A stretch of 64,000 bases of DNA from Patescibacteria group bacterium (GTDB taxonomy: Bacteria > Patescibacteriota > Gracilibacteria > Absconditabacterales > Absconditicoccaceae), in NCBI GenBank assembly GCA_017992195.1, contig JAGOPC010000002.1, forward strand, positions 1 to 64,000, written 5' to 3'. Shown one piece after another: positions 10,328 to 21,030 of the stretch. Position numbers and translations under genes: made by a program. The notes below the pieces were generated by a model. It was not told the DNA's origin, searched no databases, and saw nothing but the letters and a program-made list of their open reading frames with translations. Every line of letters starts with the position of its first letter. The first letter of the stretch is position 1.

Positions 10328-11328
10328 ATAAAATCTATGAGGAGCTGATACAGTTTGATCCTTCTTTATGAAATAATAAAGAGGCTGTTTTGCAGATGAT
10401 CAAAAAGATGATTGCTGCGAAGCCGAATATTACTGTTAACCAAGCATGGAAGGAAGGCTTTGCTGAGAAGTTATCAGAGCATATTATGCAGGATAAAAAT
10501 TTCATTCCACGTAAAGATTCATTATTCAGTCGAGCTACGAAATGGAGTATATCGCTTTCTACATTCTTCATAGCAGTTGTTGTTGTAGGAGCTGGATATC
10601 GGGGAATCTATGTTCATAAAAAAGAGAGCGAGAAAGTGGTCGTTCCGAATATGGTTCAGGAGTATGCAGTAATGGATAGTAGTGTTGAAGTAGATTCAAA
10701 TGTGTCTGTTGAAACTATGGTGGCAGCTACCATAACCGAGGATAGCGTGAAAGGTGTTTCTGAAAATTTACAAGTTGCTGCCGATCAAAATATTGCGGCT
10801 GATAGTGTAGTTGAAGTTACAAAAGACCTTCCATTGGCTAAGATGTCGACACAAGTAGACAATCAGACCTCATGAGAAACTATGGCTTTGGCTGGGGTGA
10901 AACAGGAGGAAGAGTGAATGCTTGCGATGCCTCCAGTAGCTAATAGTTCCTTAGCTCCTGACCAAAGGAAAACTGTTGCGCTCTTATTTGTTGATGATCA
11001 GTGAAAAGCATTGCAGTCTGTTGCCGCTTCACTGATGCAGGATTCATCACTCGCTGCAACGTTCGTTGAAAGCAATTCGTGAGTGAGAGCAGCGCTCCAG
11101 AATATGGGCTATGAGACTTTAGAAAATGTTTGAATGAATGCATACTCATCGTATACTGAGCTTTCACTTTCTACAGAAAATAGCGTGCATGCTTCGTTGT
11201 CGGATCGTTCGATAATAGTGATGTGCATAGATGAGCTGATCAAACATCCGCAGTTATTGAAAAAGCTTGTAGCTAAGCTGCAAGCCGAAGGATATGTCTT
11301 TGTGCATCTTTCTGCTATGCGGAGATAA
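10315..11328 (+). CDS. Membrane protein, probable anti-sigma partner
   Basis: 337 residues. The first ~75 residues are cytoplasmic and charged, then one membrane helix at about residues 77-95 (IAVVVVGAG core), then an acidic, Val/Ser-rich external region and a compact C-terminal domain from about residue 225. The layout and the 13-base overlap with the ECF sigma gene fit an anti-sigma factor. I see no zinc-binding HxxxCxxC motif, so it is not a ZAS-type anti-sigma. The C-terminal domain is not recognised. Its 3' end overlaps the convergent sufS gene by 14 bases. Confidence 0.65.
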
Positions 11329-12517
11329 TTTCTGTGAGTGCGTTGAAAAACGTATCAATATCTTCTTTCGTATTATACAGATAAAGACTCATCCTGCATG
11401 AGCCTTTTTTTTCTATCTGCTTGAAAAACGGATGAGTGCAATGGCCGCCCGTGCGGATGCAGATATTCTTTTGTGCAAGCAGTTCGCCGATTTGCACATT
11501 GTTTGGAAAGCTAGACACAACGAATGAGAACACTCCGATTCTGTCTTTGCTTGTTGATGGTCAGATGAGGGTGATCTTGTCTCAGAGTGTGGCAAATTTT
11601 TCCAGCGTGTAGCTTATTAATTCTTGTTCATGTTTTTGAATAGCCTCATATCAGCCTATCGCATCCATGTATTCGATGGCCATCAAAAGCGACACAGCTC
11701 CAATGATGTGTGGCGTTCCTGGCTCGAACTTTTCTACCGTATTCTTCAGTGTAAAATTGCTAGTAGAAACATCTTCGATGCTGCCGCCTCCTCAGATTGC
11801 AGGTGTCAGTTCCTGCAGTAAATCTTTGTCCATATACATCATGCCCAGACCAGTGTCGGCCATCATCTTATGAGCTGTTCCGATAAGCACGTCGCAGCGA
11901 AGTTCCTGAACATCTATTTGCAGATGAGGCAGAGCCTGTGAGGCGTCTATGACAAAAAGAGTGTCGTCACGAAGGAGCGAACTAATTTTTTTCACATCGT
12001 AGATCTTTCACGTCACATTGGATGCAGCGCTGAGCGAGACTATTTTCACATTGCTTGTATACTTTTTTTCAAAATCGACTATGTCGATATCATAATTCTC
12101 ATCTATATTAACCCGCTCTATTTCCACTCATCAAAATTTTGAAGTGATTTGTCGGGGGATAATGTTCGCGTGATGTTCGGCAATTCATAATAATATTTTA
12201 CTTCATGATGGGAGTTTTCATGAGATGGTAAGTGCTTGCACCAAAATGTTGAAGGCGTAAGTCGCGTTATACGTGTAGATAATTTCCGATGCATGGGCAT
12301 TGATCAACTTTGCAAATACTGCTTTTGATTGATCGTAAAGATCCTCAGACTGTTCACTGAGAGAGTAGAATCCGCGGTGAATATTCGCATAACTATTTTC
12401 CATAAATTTTTTCACCCCATCTATTACCAATGCTGGTTTTTGAGCCGTTGCTGCACTGTCGAGATAGGTTAATTCAGGATGGTTCGCGAAGATGGGAAAG
12501 TGTTTTTTATAGGTCAT
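11315..12517 (-). CDS. sufS: Cysteine desulfurase SufS
   Basis: 400 residues. PLP enzyme that takes sulfur from cysteine for Fe-S cluster assembly. N-terminal ELTYLDSAATAQKP and NIHRGFYSLS are family hallmarks. The PLP lysine is Lys217 in GTAHKMM and the catalytic Cys360 is in RTGGHCTHP. Glycines encoded by TGA are spread through the middle, where a standard reading breaks the gene into five pieces. No sufE, sufU or sufBCD gene is in this window. The start MTYKKHFPIF is the normal N-terminus. It is divergent from folD. Confidence 0.93.
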
Positions 12518-12600
12518 ATATGTGAGAGGATATCTGTATAAATAAGTTATGGTTTTTGGTGAGCATTTGAGTACTATCGGAAAGTGTATTTTATTCGCTC

Positions 12601-13440
12601 ATGATTTCAATGCTTCGATATGGAAAGCCGGTGGCGGAAAAGTTAGAGAAGGAGGTTGAGGATTTTATCGCTGCGCAAAATTTGCAGAATAGATATGTCG
12701 CGATCATCATGATCGGAGCAGAACATCCGTGAGCTGCATATGTTCGTAGTAAGCAAAACTTTGCTGAGCGCGTGTGACTGAGTGTAAAGATTTTCTGAAA
12801 TGAAGATAAAGAGTTGACAGAAGTAGACATCCTGAAGATAATCAACACTTGTAACGAAGATGATGCATGTGTGGGGACTATCTTGCAGTTGCCATTGCCT
12901 GCTAATCTTGAAGATTCGAAACAAACTCTCCTTGATGCAATCCATCCAAAGAAGGATATAGACGCGCTTTGTTCAATACATCAACAAGAAAAATATCTCT
13001 TGCCGGCAACGCCTATGGCGGTGCTGCAGATGATCAACTATTACAAATATGATCTACAGGGCAAAACAGTTGCAATGCTCTGAAATAGCAACCTTATCTG
13101 AAAGCCTTTAGCTTTTGCGTTGGAATACAAAGGCGCGATCGTCCAAGTGTTTACTATAGAAAGTGATCAGGAAGAGATGAAGAGATTCTGCAGAGAGAAG
13201 GCAGATATTATCATCAGCGCAACAGGACATATTCATTTAGTCGACGAGTCGTTCGTACGTGACGACAAATCACAAGTGGTGATCGATGTGGGTCGAGGGT
13301 ATAAAGATGGGAAAGCTGTGGGAGATGTGCAGCGGGAAACATTAATAGATAAGGTCGCAGCTGTCACGCCTGTTCCATGAGGAGTTTGACCTGTAACCGT
13401 AGCCTCTCTCTTTACAAATATAATGACACTGCAAAAATAA
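12601..13440 (+). CDS. folD: Bifunctional methylenetetrahydrofolate dehydrogenase/cyclohydrolase FolD
   Basis: 279 residues, the normal length. Interconverts one-carbon folates. Motifs are YVRSKQ (with the catalytic Lys), GTILQLPLP, KKDIDAL, the dinucleotide-binding GNSNLIGKPLA and the C-terminal TPVPGGVGPVT. Seven in-frame TGAs fall on conserved glycines, including two in the dinucleotide-binding motif and two in the PGGVGP motif. This makes the gene one of the clearest demonstrations of recoding here. The next gene, rnhB, starts two bases after its stop. Confidence 0.95.
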
Positions 13441-13442
13441 TA

Positions 13443-14111
13443 ATGCATTACATTTATGTCGATGAAGCAGGAAGATGACCAATAGCATGACCGGTCTATG
13501 TCGGGATCACTATTGTGCATGTGAAAAAGAATGTGATGCGTTGGGTAGGAGATATAGCGTCGTTACCTGGGATATGAGATGAATGTTTTGGATGGTATGA
13601 TGATAGTAAGATTGTTGCAGAGGAGAAAAGGGAAGAGTTGTACGAGAGGCTTATTAAAGATAAGCGCATTGTCTATAGCTCAGGATCGGCGAGTTCGAAA
13701 GAGATAGACAAATATGGTATCGTACGGGGGATTCGTACGTCGATCGCGAGGGCGCTGTGGAAGCATTTTTCAGAAGGGAGATTCTCATTGAAAGTATTTG
13801 ATCTGTGGATGAAAAAGCATGCGAAAGAACTCACTATCGTCGTTGATGGGAAGACGGATTTTCATATGAGGAAGCTGTGGGGAGTGACAGTAGAACCGAT
13901 TGTCGATGGCGATGCAAAAGTGCCGATGATCAGTGCAGCGAGTATCGTGGCGAAGGTGGAGCGTGACAGAGAGATGAGGAAATATCATAAAAAGTTTCCG
14001 AACTACGGGTTTGATCAGCATAAGGGCTATGGAACGAAGGGGCATTATAAAGCGATCAAGAAGTGGGGGATGAACACTCTTCATAGAAAAAGCTTTCTCT
14101 CAAATATATAA
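13443..14111 (+). CDS. rnhB: Ribonuclease HII
   Basis: 222 residues. Cleaves RNA in RNA-DNA hybrids and removes misincorporated ribonucleotides. The N-terminal active site YVDEAGRGPIAGPV carries the Asp-Glu pair, and both GRG/IAG second glycines are TGA. Later motifs are TIVVDGKTDF, PMISAASIVAKVERDR and the GYGTKGH segment. The start ATG follows the folD stop directly, so the two are co-transcribed. Confidence 0.94.
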
Positions 14112-14139
14112 TTATTGTAAGCTGCTCTATAGTTGATTG

Positions 14140-14412
14140 TCGTTCCTGTCAACATATCAGCCGTCATTTCCGGCTTTATTGGGCTAACGGACGGTTGGCG
14201 GAAAATCGTATCTGGACTTGTAATTTCTGAAAACCCGACTATAAGTGCGACAGAAAGTCTAAGGTGAAAGTATGACTCCTTATCTCCTTCCCATCGCCAG
14301 TATTCAGGGGGCCGAATATCGTACAGATGTTAGATCTGTGCTGAGCCTACCACTTATACCTTATGGGGTCCGAGAATCGCCGGTCTACGTTATCTTGGAT
14401 TTTTTTTGTTGT
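14140..14412 (+). ncRNA. Candidate structured RNA, possibly RNase P RNA-like
   Basis: This 366-base gap between rnhB and the RNHCP gene has no open frame I can support but shows helices. TATAAGTG (about 14241) pairs with CACTTATA (about 14353). ACAGAT/ATCTGT forms a hairpin near 14320-14336, and TAAGG/CCTTA encloses GTGAAAGTATGACT. AAGTGCGACAGAAAG and AAGGTGAAAG resemble conserved pieces of bacterial RNase P RNA, but I cannot align the P4 helix strands, so the assignment is weak. A T8 run at about 14400-14407 could end the transcript. Confidence 0.3.
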
Positions 14413-14477
14413 TTGAAGCTATGTCTGCTTACTTTCTTTTCTCTTTATTTCTGAATGGTGTTACATATAAGCGTAGT

Positions 14478-14798
14478 ATGAAGAAAATTAACGAATCATT
14501 CACTTGTTTAGAGTGCTGAAAGACGGTTCCGACTGCGGAAAAGACGTGTAGAAATCACTGTCCGTGGTGTTTCGCGTCGCAACATGTTGATGGTGACATG
14601 CCGGGTGATAGAAAGGGCGTAGTGTGTGGTGGAGCCATGTATCCGAGGGCTTATGAGATCAGGAATGGAGTGACGAAAATACTGCTGCAATGCGCGAAAT
14701 GTGGCAAAGAGCATCGAAATAAGGTGGCGACAGACGACAATCTCATGACACTTGACGAAAAGATTGTGCAGTATAGGCTTAAATTTGCAATGCTGTAG
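14478..14798 (+). CDS. RNHCP-domain zinc-ribbon protein
   Basis: 106 residues. It contains the signature CRNHCPWC that names the RNHCP family, preceded by CLECGKTV and followed by CGGAMYPRAYEIRNG and CAKCGKEHRN. The four Cys pairs suggest one or two zinc ribbons. The family's function is not established. One TGA encodes the Gly in CLECGK. The upstream stretch is the candidate structured RNA. Confidence 0.85.
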
Positions 14799-14813
14799 CC
14801 AATTTCATATACT
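14785..14813 (+). promoter_or_regulatory. Candidate promoter for the VirD4-like gene
   Basis: TTGCAA (14785-14790), 17-base spacer, TATACT (14808-14813), 28 bases before the ATG at 14841. The -35 part overlaps the end of the RNHCP gene. Confidence 0.5.
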
Positions 14814-14840
14814 TTAGGTATGTAGTTTTTCTCTCACGAT

Positions 14841-17288
14841 ATGCAAAATTTTATACTCATAGTTGTAGGTGTCGTCGCCATCCGGTTGTTGGGTGTTGGG
14901 ATGTATAGATCCTTCATTTTGCAGTGGAAGAAAAAATTTGCTTTGAAAAGGGCTGATGAGCTCAAATTTCTGCAGGTAAAGATACCGCAGAAGACCTCAG
15001 ACATGGATCAGAAAAATGACAATACGCAAAATATGAAACAGAACCTTGAGATCATGAATCAGGTTCTCAAGAACTTCTATGCGGTCTATTCGAACAAATG
15101 GAAAGCTAATTTTCTCATCCAAAATTATGTGAGTCTTGAGATGCTCGTGGAGAAGGAGCAAATCAAGTTTATGATCGGCGTACCGAAGGATTTTGTGGCG
15201 ACGATAGAAAAGAATATATCGTCGTTCTATCCGGGAGCGGTTATTGACTATGTCGATCAGCCCAAATTGCTCGACGCCGGGAAGTATGTCGGCGGCGGGA
15301 CGTTCACGCTTTCGAAGAAAGACGTGTTTCCTATCAAGACTTACGAGTCGTTTGAGGCAGATCCTATGGATTCTATTCTGTCTGCATTTTCGCGTGTCGA
15401 TAACGAGGAGAAGCTTTCTCTCCAAATATTGCTTGCGCCGGTCTCTGAAAAGGAGCAGGAGAAAATGAGAAAGTCGATAGACGATATTAAAGAGTGAAAG
15501 AAGAAGGAGACTTTCCGATCGATGTTTAAGGACATCATCCCAAAGAGCGAGAAGTCGAAGGAGAACAAACCTGAAAAAAAGAATACGAAATATTCGTCAC
15601 AACAGATGGGCGACCTCGACAAAAAGACCGAGGACGAACTTTATAATGTGACAATCAAGGCGCTTGCACTCTCTCCGCATCCGCATCGTATCGACATCAT
15701 TCTCAATGACTTGGGGCGCAGTATGAGCCAGTACGGTTATGTTGGTCTGAATTCTCTTAATTTCAGTAAAGTAAAAGCTGATCGTATCGGTGAGTTTACT
15801 AGTTCATTCGTAAATAGACTTTTTGATAACGGAACAAGCGTCACAAAATTTACTAAACGTCAACTTCTCAATATCAAAGAGCTGTCATCTATATTTCATT
15901 TTCCACACTATCGCTTCAATCGTTCCCCACGTATCAAGTGGCAAACGTATAAGATAGTGCCAGCGCCAGATGGCATCCCGCAAGACGGGATAGATCTGGG
16001 ATACAATCTGTTCGCCGGTGTGAAAAGAGTTATTAAGTTAAAAGATAAAGATAGATTCCGTCATTTCTATATTATTGGTCAGACGGGTACGGGTAAGTCA
16101 TCTATCATGGTGACGATGTTGAAACAGGATATCGAGCAGGGTCGTGGATGTATGGTGATCGATCCGCATGGAGAGCTCTGTGAGACAGTGATGAAATACT
16201 TTCCGAAGGAACGTATCGATGATCTCATCTATTTTGATGCATCGAATTTTGAGTATCCGTTGGGTGTTAATATTTTCACTGCGCAGACGGAAGATGAAAG
16301 AAATCTCATTGTGTCCGATCTGGTCGACATGTTTATCGGTATGTATGGTCATGAGATATTTGGGCCGCGTATTCAGGACTACTTTTCGAATGCAGCGTTA
16401 ACGCTTATGGAGCAGCCGGAAGGTGGAACGTTGACGGAGATCGTACGTATGTTTACCGATCCAGCATTTCAGAAAATTAAACTGAAAAATGTGACGAATC
16501 CGGTAGTGCGTAACCGGTGGGAGAAGACCTATGCATCGATGGGTGATCGTGAAAAAGGTGAGATGATACCGTTCTTCCAGGCGAAGTTTGGGCCGTTCAT
16601 CACAAACTCGATGATTCGTAATATCATCGGTCAGCCGAAGTCGTCATTTGACGTGAGCGAGGCGATGCAACATAACAAGGTGATTCTCGTGAATCTTTCG
16701 AAGGGTCTGCTCGGTGAGTTTAACTCGCAGCTCCTTGGACGTATGATGGTGACGCAGGTAAAGGTCGCTGCGCTTCGTCGTGCAGGTATGGCAGAGCATG
16801 AGCGCGTACCGTTCTATCTGTATATCGACGAGATGCAAAATTATGTATCGAAGTCTATCGAGTCTGTTTTGTCAGAAGCTCGTAAATATAAGCTGGGCAT
16901 GATCATGGCGCATCAGTACATTGATCAGCTTAAGCAGTCAAACCTTTGAGGTAACAACGACCTTTCACAGGCTATTTTTGGTAACGTCGGTAATATCCTT
17001 TCGTATCGTGTTGGTCCTACAGACGCCGAGTTCCTCGAGAAGCAATTCTCACCAGTCTTTAGTCAGCAAGATCTTATGAATCTCGACCAGTTCAAGTGCT
17101 GTTTCAAGATGGAGGTAGACGGTCAGTCGATCTCGCCATTCAGCATGAACTGTATCAAATACTTCCAGGAGTATGTAGCTCTCAACACAGCCGAAAAGGT
17201 TGCGGTGATGAAACAGATCTCTGCATTGAAATGGGGTAGAAAGAGAGAGTTGGTGGAGAAGGAGATTTATTATAGGGTGGGAGTGTAA
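14841..17288 (+). CDS. VirD4/TraG-like type IV secretion coupling ATPase
   Basis: 815 residues across two in-frame TGAs. An N-terminal membrane helix (about residues 4-25) is followed by a polar domain and then an AAA-type motor. Walker A is GQTGTGKS (413-420) and the Walker B-like YIDEMQNY has Asp663-Glu664. Between them is MVIDPHGELCETVM, typical of conjugative DNA-transfer ATPases, and near the end SYRVGPTDAEFLEKQF. Such proteins dock DNA or protein substrates to a T4SS or work in CPR pilus/DNA-uptake machinery. PrgI-like, VirB2-like and VirB6-like proteins occur elsewhere in the window; VirB4 does not. Confidence 0.88.
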
Positions 17289-17315
17289 ACGAGATTGTAG
17301 ATAAATTAATGAGAG

Positions 17316-17338
17316 GTCGCCTGAGAGGGTGGCTTTTC
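17316..17338 (+). terminator. Terminator after the VirD4-like gene
   Basis: GTCGCC (17316-17321) pairs with GGTGGC (17328-17333) using two G-U pairs, then TTTT. Modest strength. Confidence 0.5.
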
Positions 17339-17343
17339 TAAAA

Positions 17344-17370
17344 ACAAAAAAACACCCCTTATGCGGGGTG
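17344..17370 (-). terminator. Terminator for the minus-strand gene 17395-18015
   Basis: CACCCC (17353-17358) pairs with GGGGTG (17365-17370). Read on the minus strand the hairpin is followed by seven Ts. It lies 25 bases past the stop of the minus-strand gene. Confidence 0.85.
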
Positions 17371-17394
17371 AATGTTGTGATAGTAGGACTCTGT

Positions 17395-18015
17395 CTACGC
17401 TGCTTCGAGAGTACATTCGTGCAGTGCGAGTGTAATCAGCTCGGGTAGGGTTTTAAAAGGCTCTTCAGATTTTGATAATGCTGTAAAGAGCGTCGTGAAT
17501 CTTTCGCCGTACTGATCTAGTGTTTTGGGGAATCCCAACGAATGAAACTCTCCGAATTCTTTGACCATGGTCTCATAAATGAGCTCTCCATAGCCTTCAA
17601 ATAAGGGAATACCAAGTGTCGGTATAGCCAATTCAGTGCATCTTTCGAAGATCTGCATGCTGTGGTCGTCATAGCCACCTATACAGAGGGCTATGTCTGG
17701 TTTCTTATGTTGAAACATGCTGTTTATGCGTTTCGTCATAAGTGTGTCGTAGGAGGCGTCAGACATTATAAAATTCTTTCGTAGCTTTGTGTAGTGACGA
17801 ACGAAGCTGTCTTCGCTTGCTTGAATGCATGGAGCATAACAAGCGGTCGCTGTCTCTACATAACTGGCCAGATAGTCACCGGTCGCATTGATCAGGATGA
17901 CGTCATTTTTGGTCAATATCTCTTGTATGCCGCCTATAAGAGCCATCCATCTGTCAGTCATAATGGGGGCGGAGATGTTACCAAAGATCAGTAGTGTCTT
18001 TTTGTGATTACTCAT
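17395..18015 (-). CDS. Hypothetical protein, Rossmann-like
   Basis: 206 residues with no in-frame TGA. The N-terminus KKTLLIFGNISAP looks like the first strand and loop of a Rossmann-type fold, and IALCIGGYDDHSM with a following IPTLGIPLFEGYGEL resembles nucleotide or nucleoside-binding loops of LOG/TIR-like folds. The resemblance is loose and I do not assign a family. It has its own terminator and starts opposite a long gap, so it is probably a single-gene transcript. Confidence 0.7.
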   Translation of the reverse strand: MSNHKKTLLIFGNISAPIMTDRWMALIGGIQEILTKNDVILINATGDYLASYVETATACYAPCIQASEDSFVRHYTKLRKNFIMSDASYDTLMTKRINSMFQHKKPDIALCIGGYDDHSMQIFERCTELAIPTLGIPLFEGYGELIYETMVKEFGEFHSLGFPKTLDQYGERFTTLFTALSKSEEPFKTLPELITLALHECTLEAA

Positions 18016-18407
18016 AAGGATGATTTTTTTGTTTGAATTTCAATGTTAATGATGAAAACCCAGATTTCAAGTAATATCTACTCATTTGGCTAAAATCCGG
18101 GGTTTTGTCCGGCTTTTTTAGTAAACTTTAAGTACCGTCTTTGCATAATAATCGGCATGTAATAAGGCGCGTCTTCTTTCTATGCCAACTTATACCAAGC
18201 GCCTTTAGAATAACAAAAAAAGACCCGTATGGTCTATGGTCGTTTTTAAGGGAAGATCGATATGATACTACATTTATGTATAAAAGTCAACAGAAGAACA
18301 CAATATAGGATAACCTTAGGTAGGCTAAGATACTATATATTGTTGTTGACGATTATTCTGCGTTTCGTAATATACGGGAATAATGATTTAGATTGTAAAT
18401 CATTCTC
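18016..18407. other. Intergenic region before the arginine island
   Basis: 392 bases with no supported gene. A small open frame from 18262 overlaps the M20 peptidase in another frame and looks random. Two hairpin-like elements are present: one around 18096-18119 (CCGG repeats followed by six Ts) and one around 18221-18246 (GACC and GGTC followed by five Ts). They may be a leader with attenuators or terminators. The promoter of the downstream run of genes should lie here, but I could not pick one with confidence. Confidence 0.4.
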
Positions 18408-19775
18408 ATGTTATCTACTTATAAAAACAACCTCAATAATTTTATATCGTATAAGTCTGTTTCGACTGGTGAAGGTCATGAACAGGATATTGAGGACACA
18501 GTGAATTATCTTTCTGGCCTACTTTCTTGATGAGGATTTTCTGTGGACATCGTAAGAGGATATGGTAATCCAATAGTGCTCGCAGAGTATATGCATGATA
18601 GCTCTTTTCCTATATGTATCGTATACGGACATTATGATGTACAGCCTTCTGGCGATGCTGATAAATGGATAACTTGAAAGCCCTTTGAGCTTGTAGAAGT
18701 AGACGATAGACTCTACGCAAGATGAGCTGTAGATAATAAATGACAGATTATGATTCACATCACTACTATCTTGGAACTTGCGAAAAACAACAATCTGAAA
18801 TATAATATCAAATTTTTCATAGAATGAGATGAAGAGACTGGGGCGGCTGATATGGATAAGTTCACTGCAGACTACAAACAGCAACTTGCTGCTGATATAG
18901 CCTTAGTTTCTGATGGCGAAATTATCGGTGACAATATACCTACGATGGTAAAATCATTTAGAGGATGAGCAAATTTAGCTGTAAGTATAACAACAGCCAC
19001 CAATGATGCTCATGCGTGACTGTTATGAAACATCCTTCCAAATGCAGCATATCAGCTTATAAGCGTATTGGGAAAGATATACGATAAAAATAATATAATT
19101 ACAGTGCCCGGATTCTACGAGTGAGTGAATATAGATGCTAACATTAGAGAGAATAATGAGAAAATTCCTCTCGATATGCTCAAGATAAAAGAGATGTATG
19201 GAGCTAAGTGAACAGTTGTTCCCAAAGGATATGATTTCGCTACTGCGAATGGGCTCCTACCTACGATACAGATAAGCTGATTTGAAAGCTGATTTGTGAG
19301 TAACTACACATATGATTCACAAAAAGATCTGATAATGAAGACTGATGGAGGCTTCAACAATATTATTCCTGGGTCGGCAATAGCAAAAATGAACTTACGT
19401 TTTGCGCCATGACAGGATCCTGAGAGACTTACTAAGTGTTTTGAGAAATGGTTTGCAGCTCAGATGCCTTCATATGTAGAACGAAAGACGGTCTTTGATT
19501 CACCTTATCCTGCTACTGTTATCAATACTGATAACCAGTTGACGCTTGATACGATGCAACTTTTGGAGAACATATATCATCATAAACCAGTCTTGAGGTA
19601 CTGTGGCGCATCGGTGCCTATCACATGACTTCTGCAGGATTTTCTCTGACAGGAGGTTGTCGTTGTAGACCTTGGTAATGAAGACTGTAATATGCATGGT
19701 ATCAATGAGAACTTCAAACTTAATTGTGTGGAAAATGGGCTGCAGTTCAGTAAGCGCTTTTTTAGTAAAGAGTAA
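18408..19775 (+). CDS. M20 family metallopeptidase (dipeptidase-like)
   Basis: 455 residues. Di-zinc exopeptidase family that releases amino acids from short peptides. Metal ligands are seen in VYGHYDVQP (His75, Asp77), LYARGAVDNKG, FIEGDEETG, LVSDGE and a C-terminal His in CNMHG. The substrate loop RYCGASVPITG is also family-like. About fifteen TGAs encode Gly, so in a standard reading it nearly disappears. ATG 18408 opens the only frame that joins the N-terminal MLSTYKNNL to the conserved core. It is the first gene of the same-strand arginine island. Confidence 0.9.
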
Positions 19776-19899
19776 CCATATTATCCATTTATTATATATG
19801 CATAACTATGAAAATTATATCTCATTGCTTTGTATGGTCGGGAGAGTCGTAAGTAGATCGTAGCAAAATACACCCATCTTGCTATTCTTTATTTTTCTT

Positions 19900-21006
19900 A
19901 TGCATCCTCTCATGAATCGTATCGTAAAATTTGTAGAAGTGAAATCAGGTATCTGCGCGCCATGTGCTCGTTGAAAGTTAGGTGCCGAACTTGGAATCGA
20001 TGCTATTAAGAACGCTGCTATCACCAACGACTCATATCTTTTTGTAAAAGACTTTCCAGACAATGTTGTTGCGGTTGACATAGAAGATCAATGGAATTAC
20101 GCAAAAAATAATTTTGAAACATATAAAGCAGATCTACATTATAATGCGAAAAATGATCGTTTTGCTAGACATATCGCGTATCTCATAAATTCATGCACAA
20201 AAATCGCGAGCGCCGTAAAACAGACTCTCGATGAAAACAAGTTTCCTTTTGTGCTCGCCGGCGATCATTCAACAGCAGCGGGAACTATAGCCTGAATCAA
20301 AAAAAAATATCCAGATAAGCGTCTTGGTGTAATATGGATAGATGCGCACGCAGATTTACATTCACCTTATACGACGCCATCAGGAAATATGCATGGTATG
20401 CCTGTGGCTGTGGCTATGGGATTTGATAAGACAACAGCAGAGGAAGTACAGAAAGGTCTTGCTGCACAAAACCTTCATGGTAATGTCAACACATTAACTG
20501 ATAGTGAAGCTGCGCAGTGGGATGAACTTTGTCATCTTGGTGGAGTCTATCCTATGATCAAAAAAGAAGATATGGTATATATCGATATCCGTGATATCGA
20601 AAATGAAGAGAAATGGTATATCGACACATATGTAAAGCATTTCGATGGCGAATATCTGCAGGACCATGGTATAGATCATGTCGTAGAGCATACTCTGCAA
20701 CATCTCAATAACTGTGATATGATCTATGTGTCATTTGATATAGATTCAATTGATGGAAGAATAGTGCGTGGGACAGGAACTCCAGTGAAAGACGGACTCA
20801 CACAATATCAGGCGCAGGAACTCTTAAAAGCGCTTTATAAGTCAGAGAAGCTTGTGTCTCTGGAGATTGTCGAAATTAATCCGTTGCTTGATGACGTGCC
20901 TGGAAACAGCGTTGATGTCGACGGAGTAAGTAAGGCTTGTCAGTTCCAGACGCGCAATGGTACTGCAGAAATAGCGTTCAATATTATCAAATATATACTA
21001 CAATAA
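19900..21006 (+). CDS. Arginase/agmatinase/formiminoglutamase (ureohydrolase) family, probable arginase
   Basis: 368 residues. Binuclear manganese enzymes of this family hydrolyse arginine to ornithine and urea, or related guanidino compounds. Motifs are LAGDHS, WIDAHADLHSP (metal-binding DAHAD), SGNMHGMP and VSFDIDSIDG. The length and MHGMP motif favour arginase over agmatinase, but substrate cannot be proven from sequence. Two in-frame TGAs. The start could also be the ATG at 19912. It lies 24 bases before argS and within a cluster of arginine genes. Confidence 0.9.
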
Positions 21007-21030
21007 TTTTACTCAATTACCGCGCGAAGA

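Noticed and set aside
18262-18504. 80-codon ORF before the M20 peptidase
   Set aside because: It overlaps the peptidase start in another frame, has no recognisable features, and its stop in code 25 gives no longer protein.
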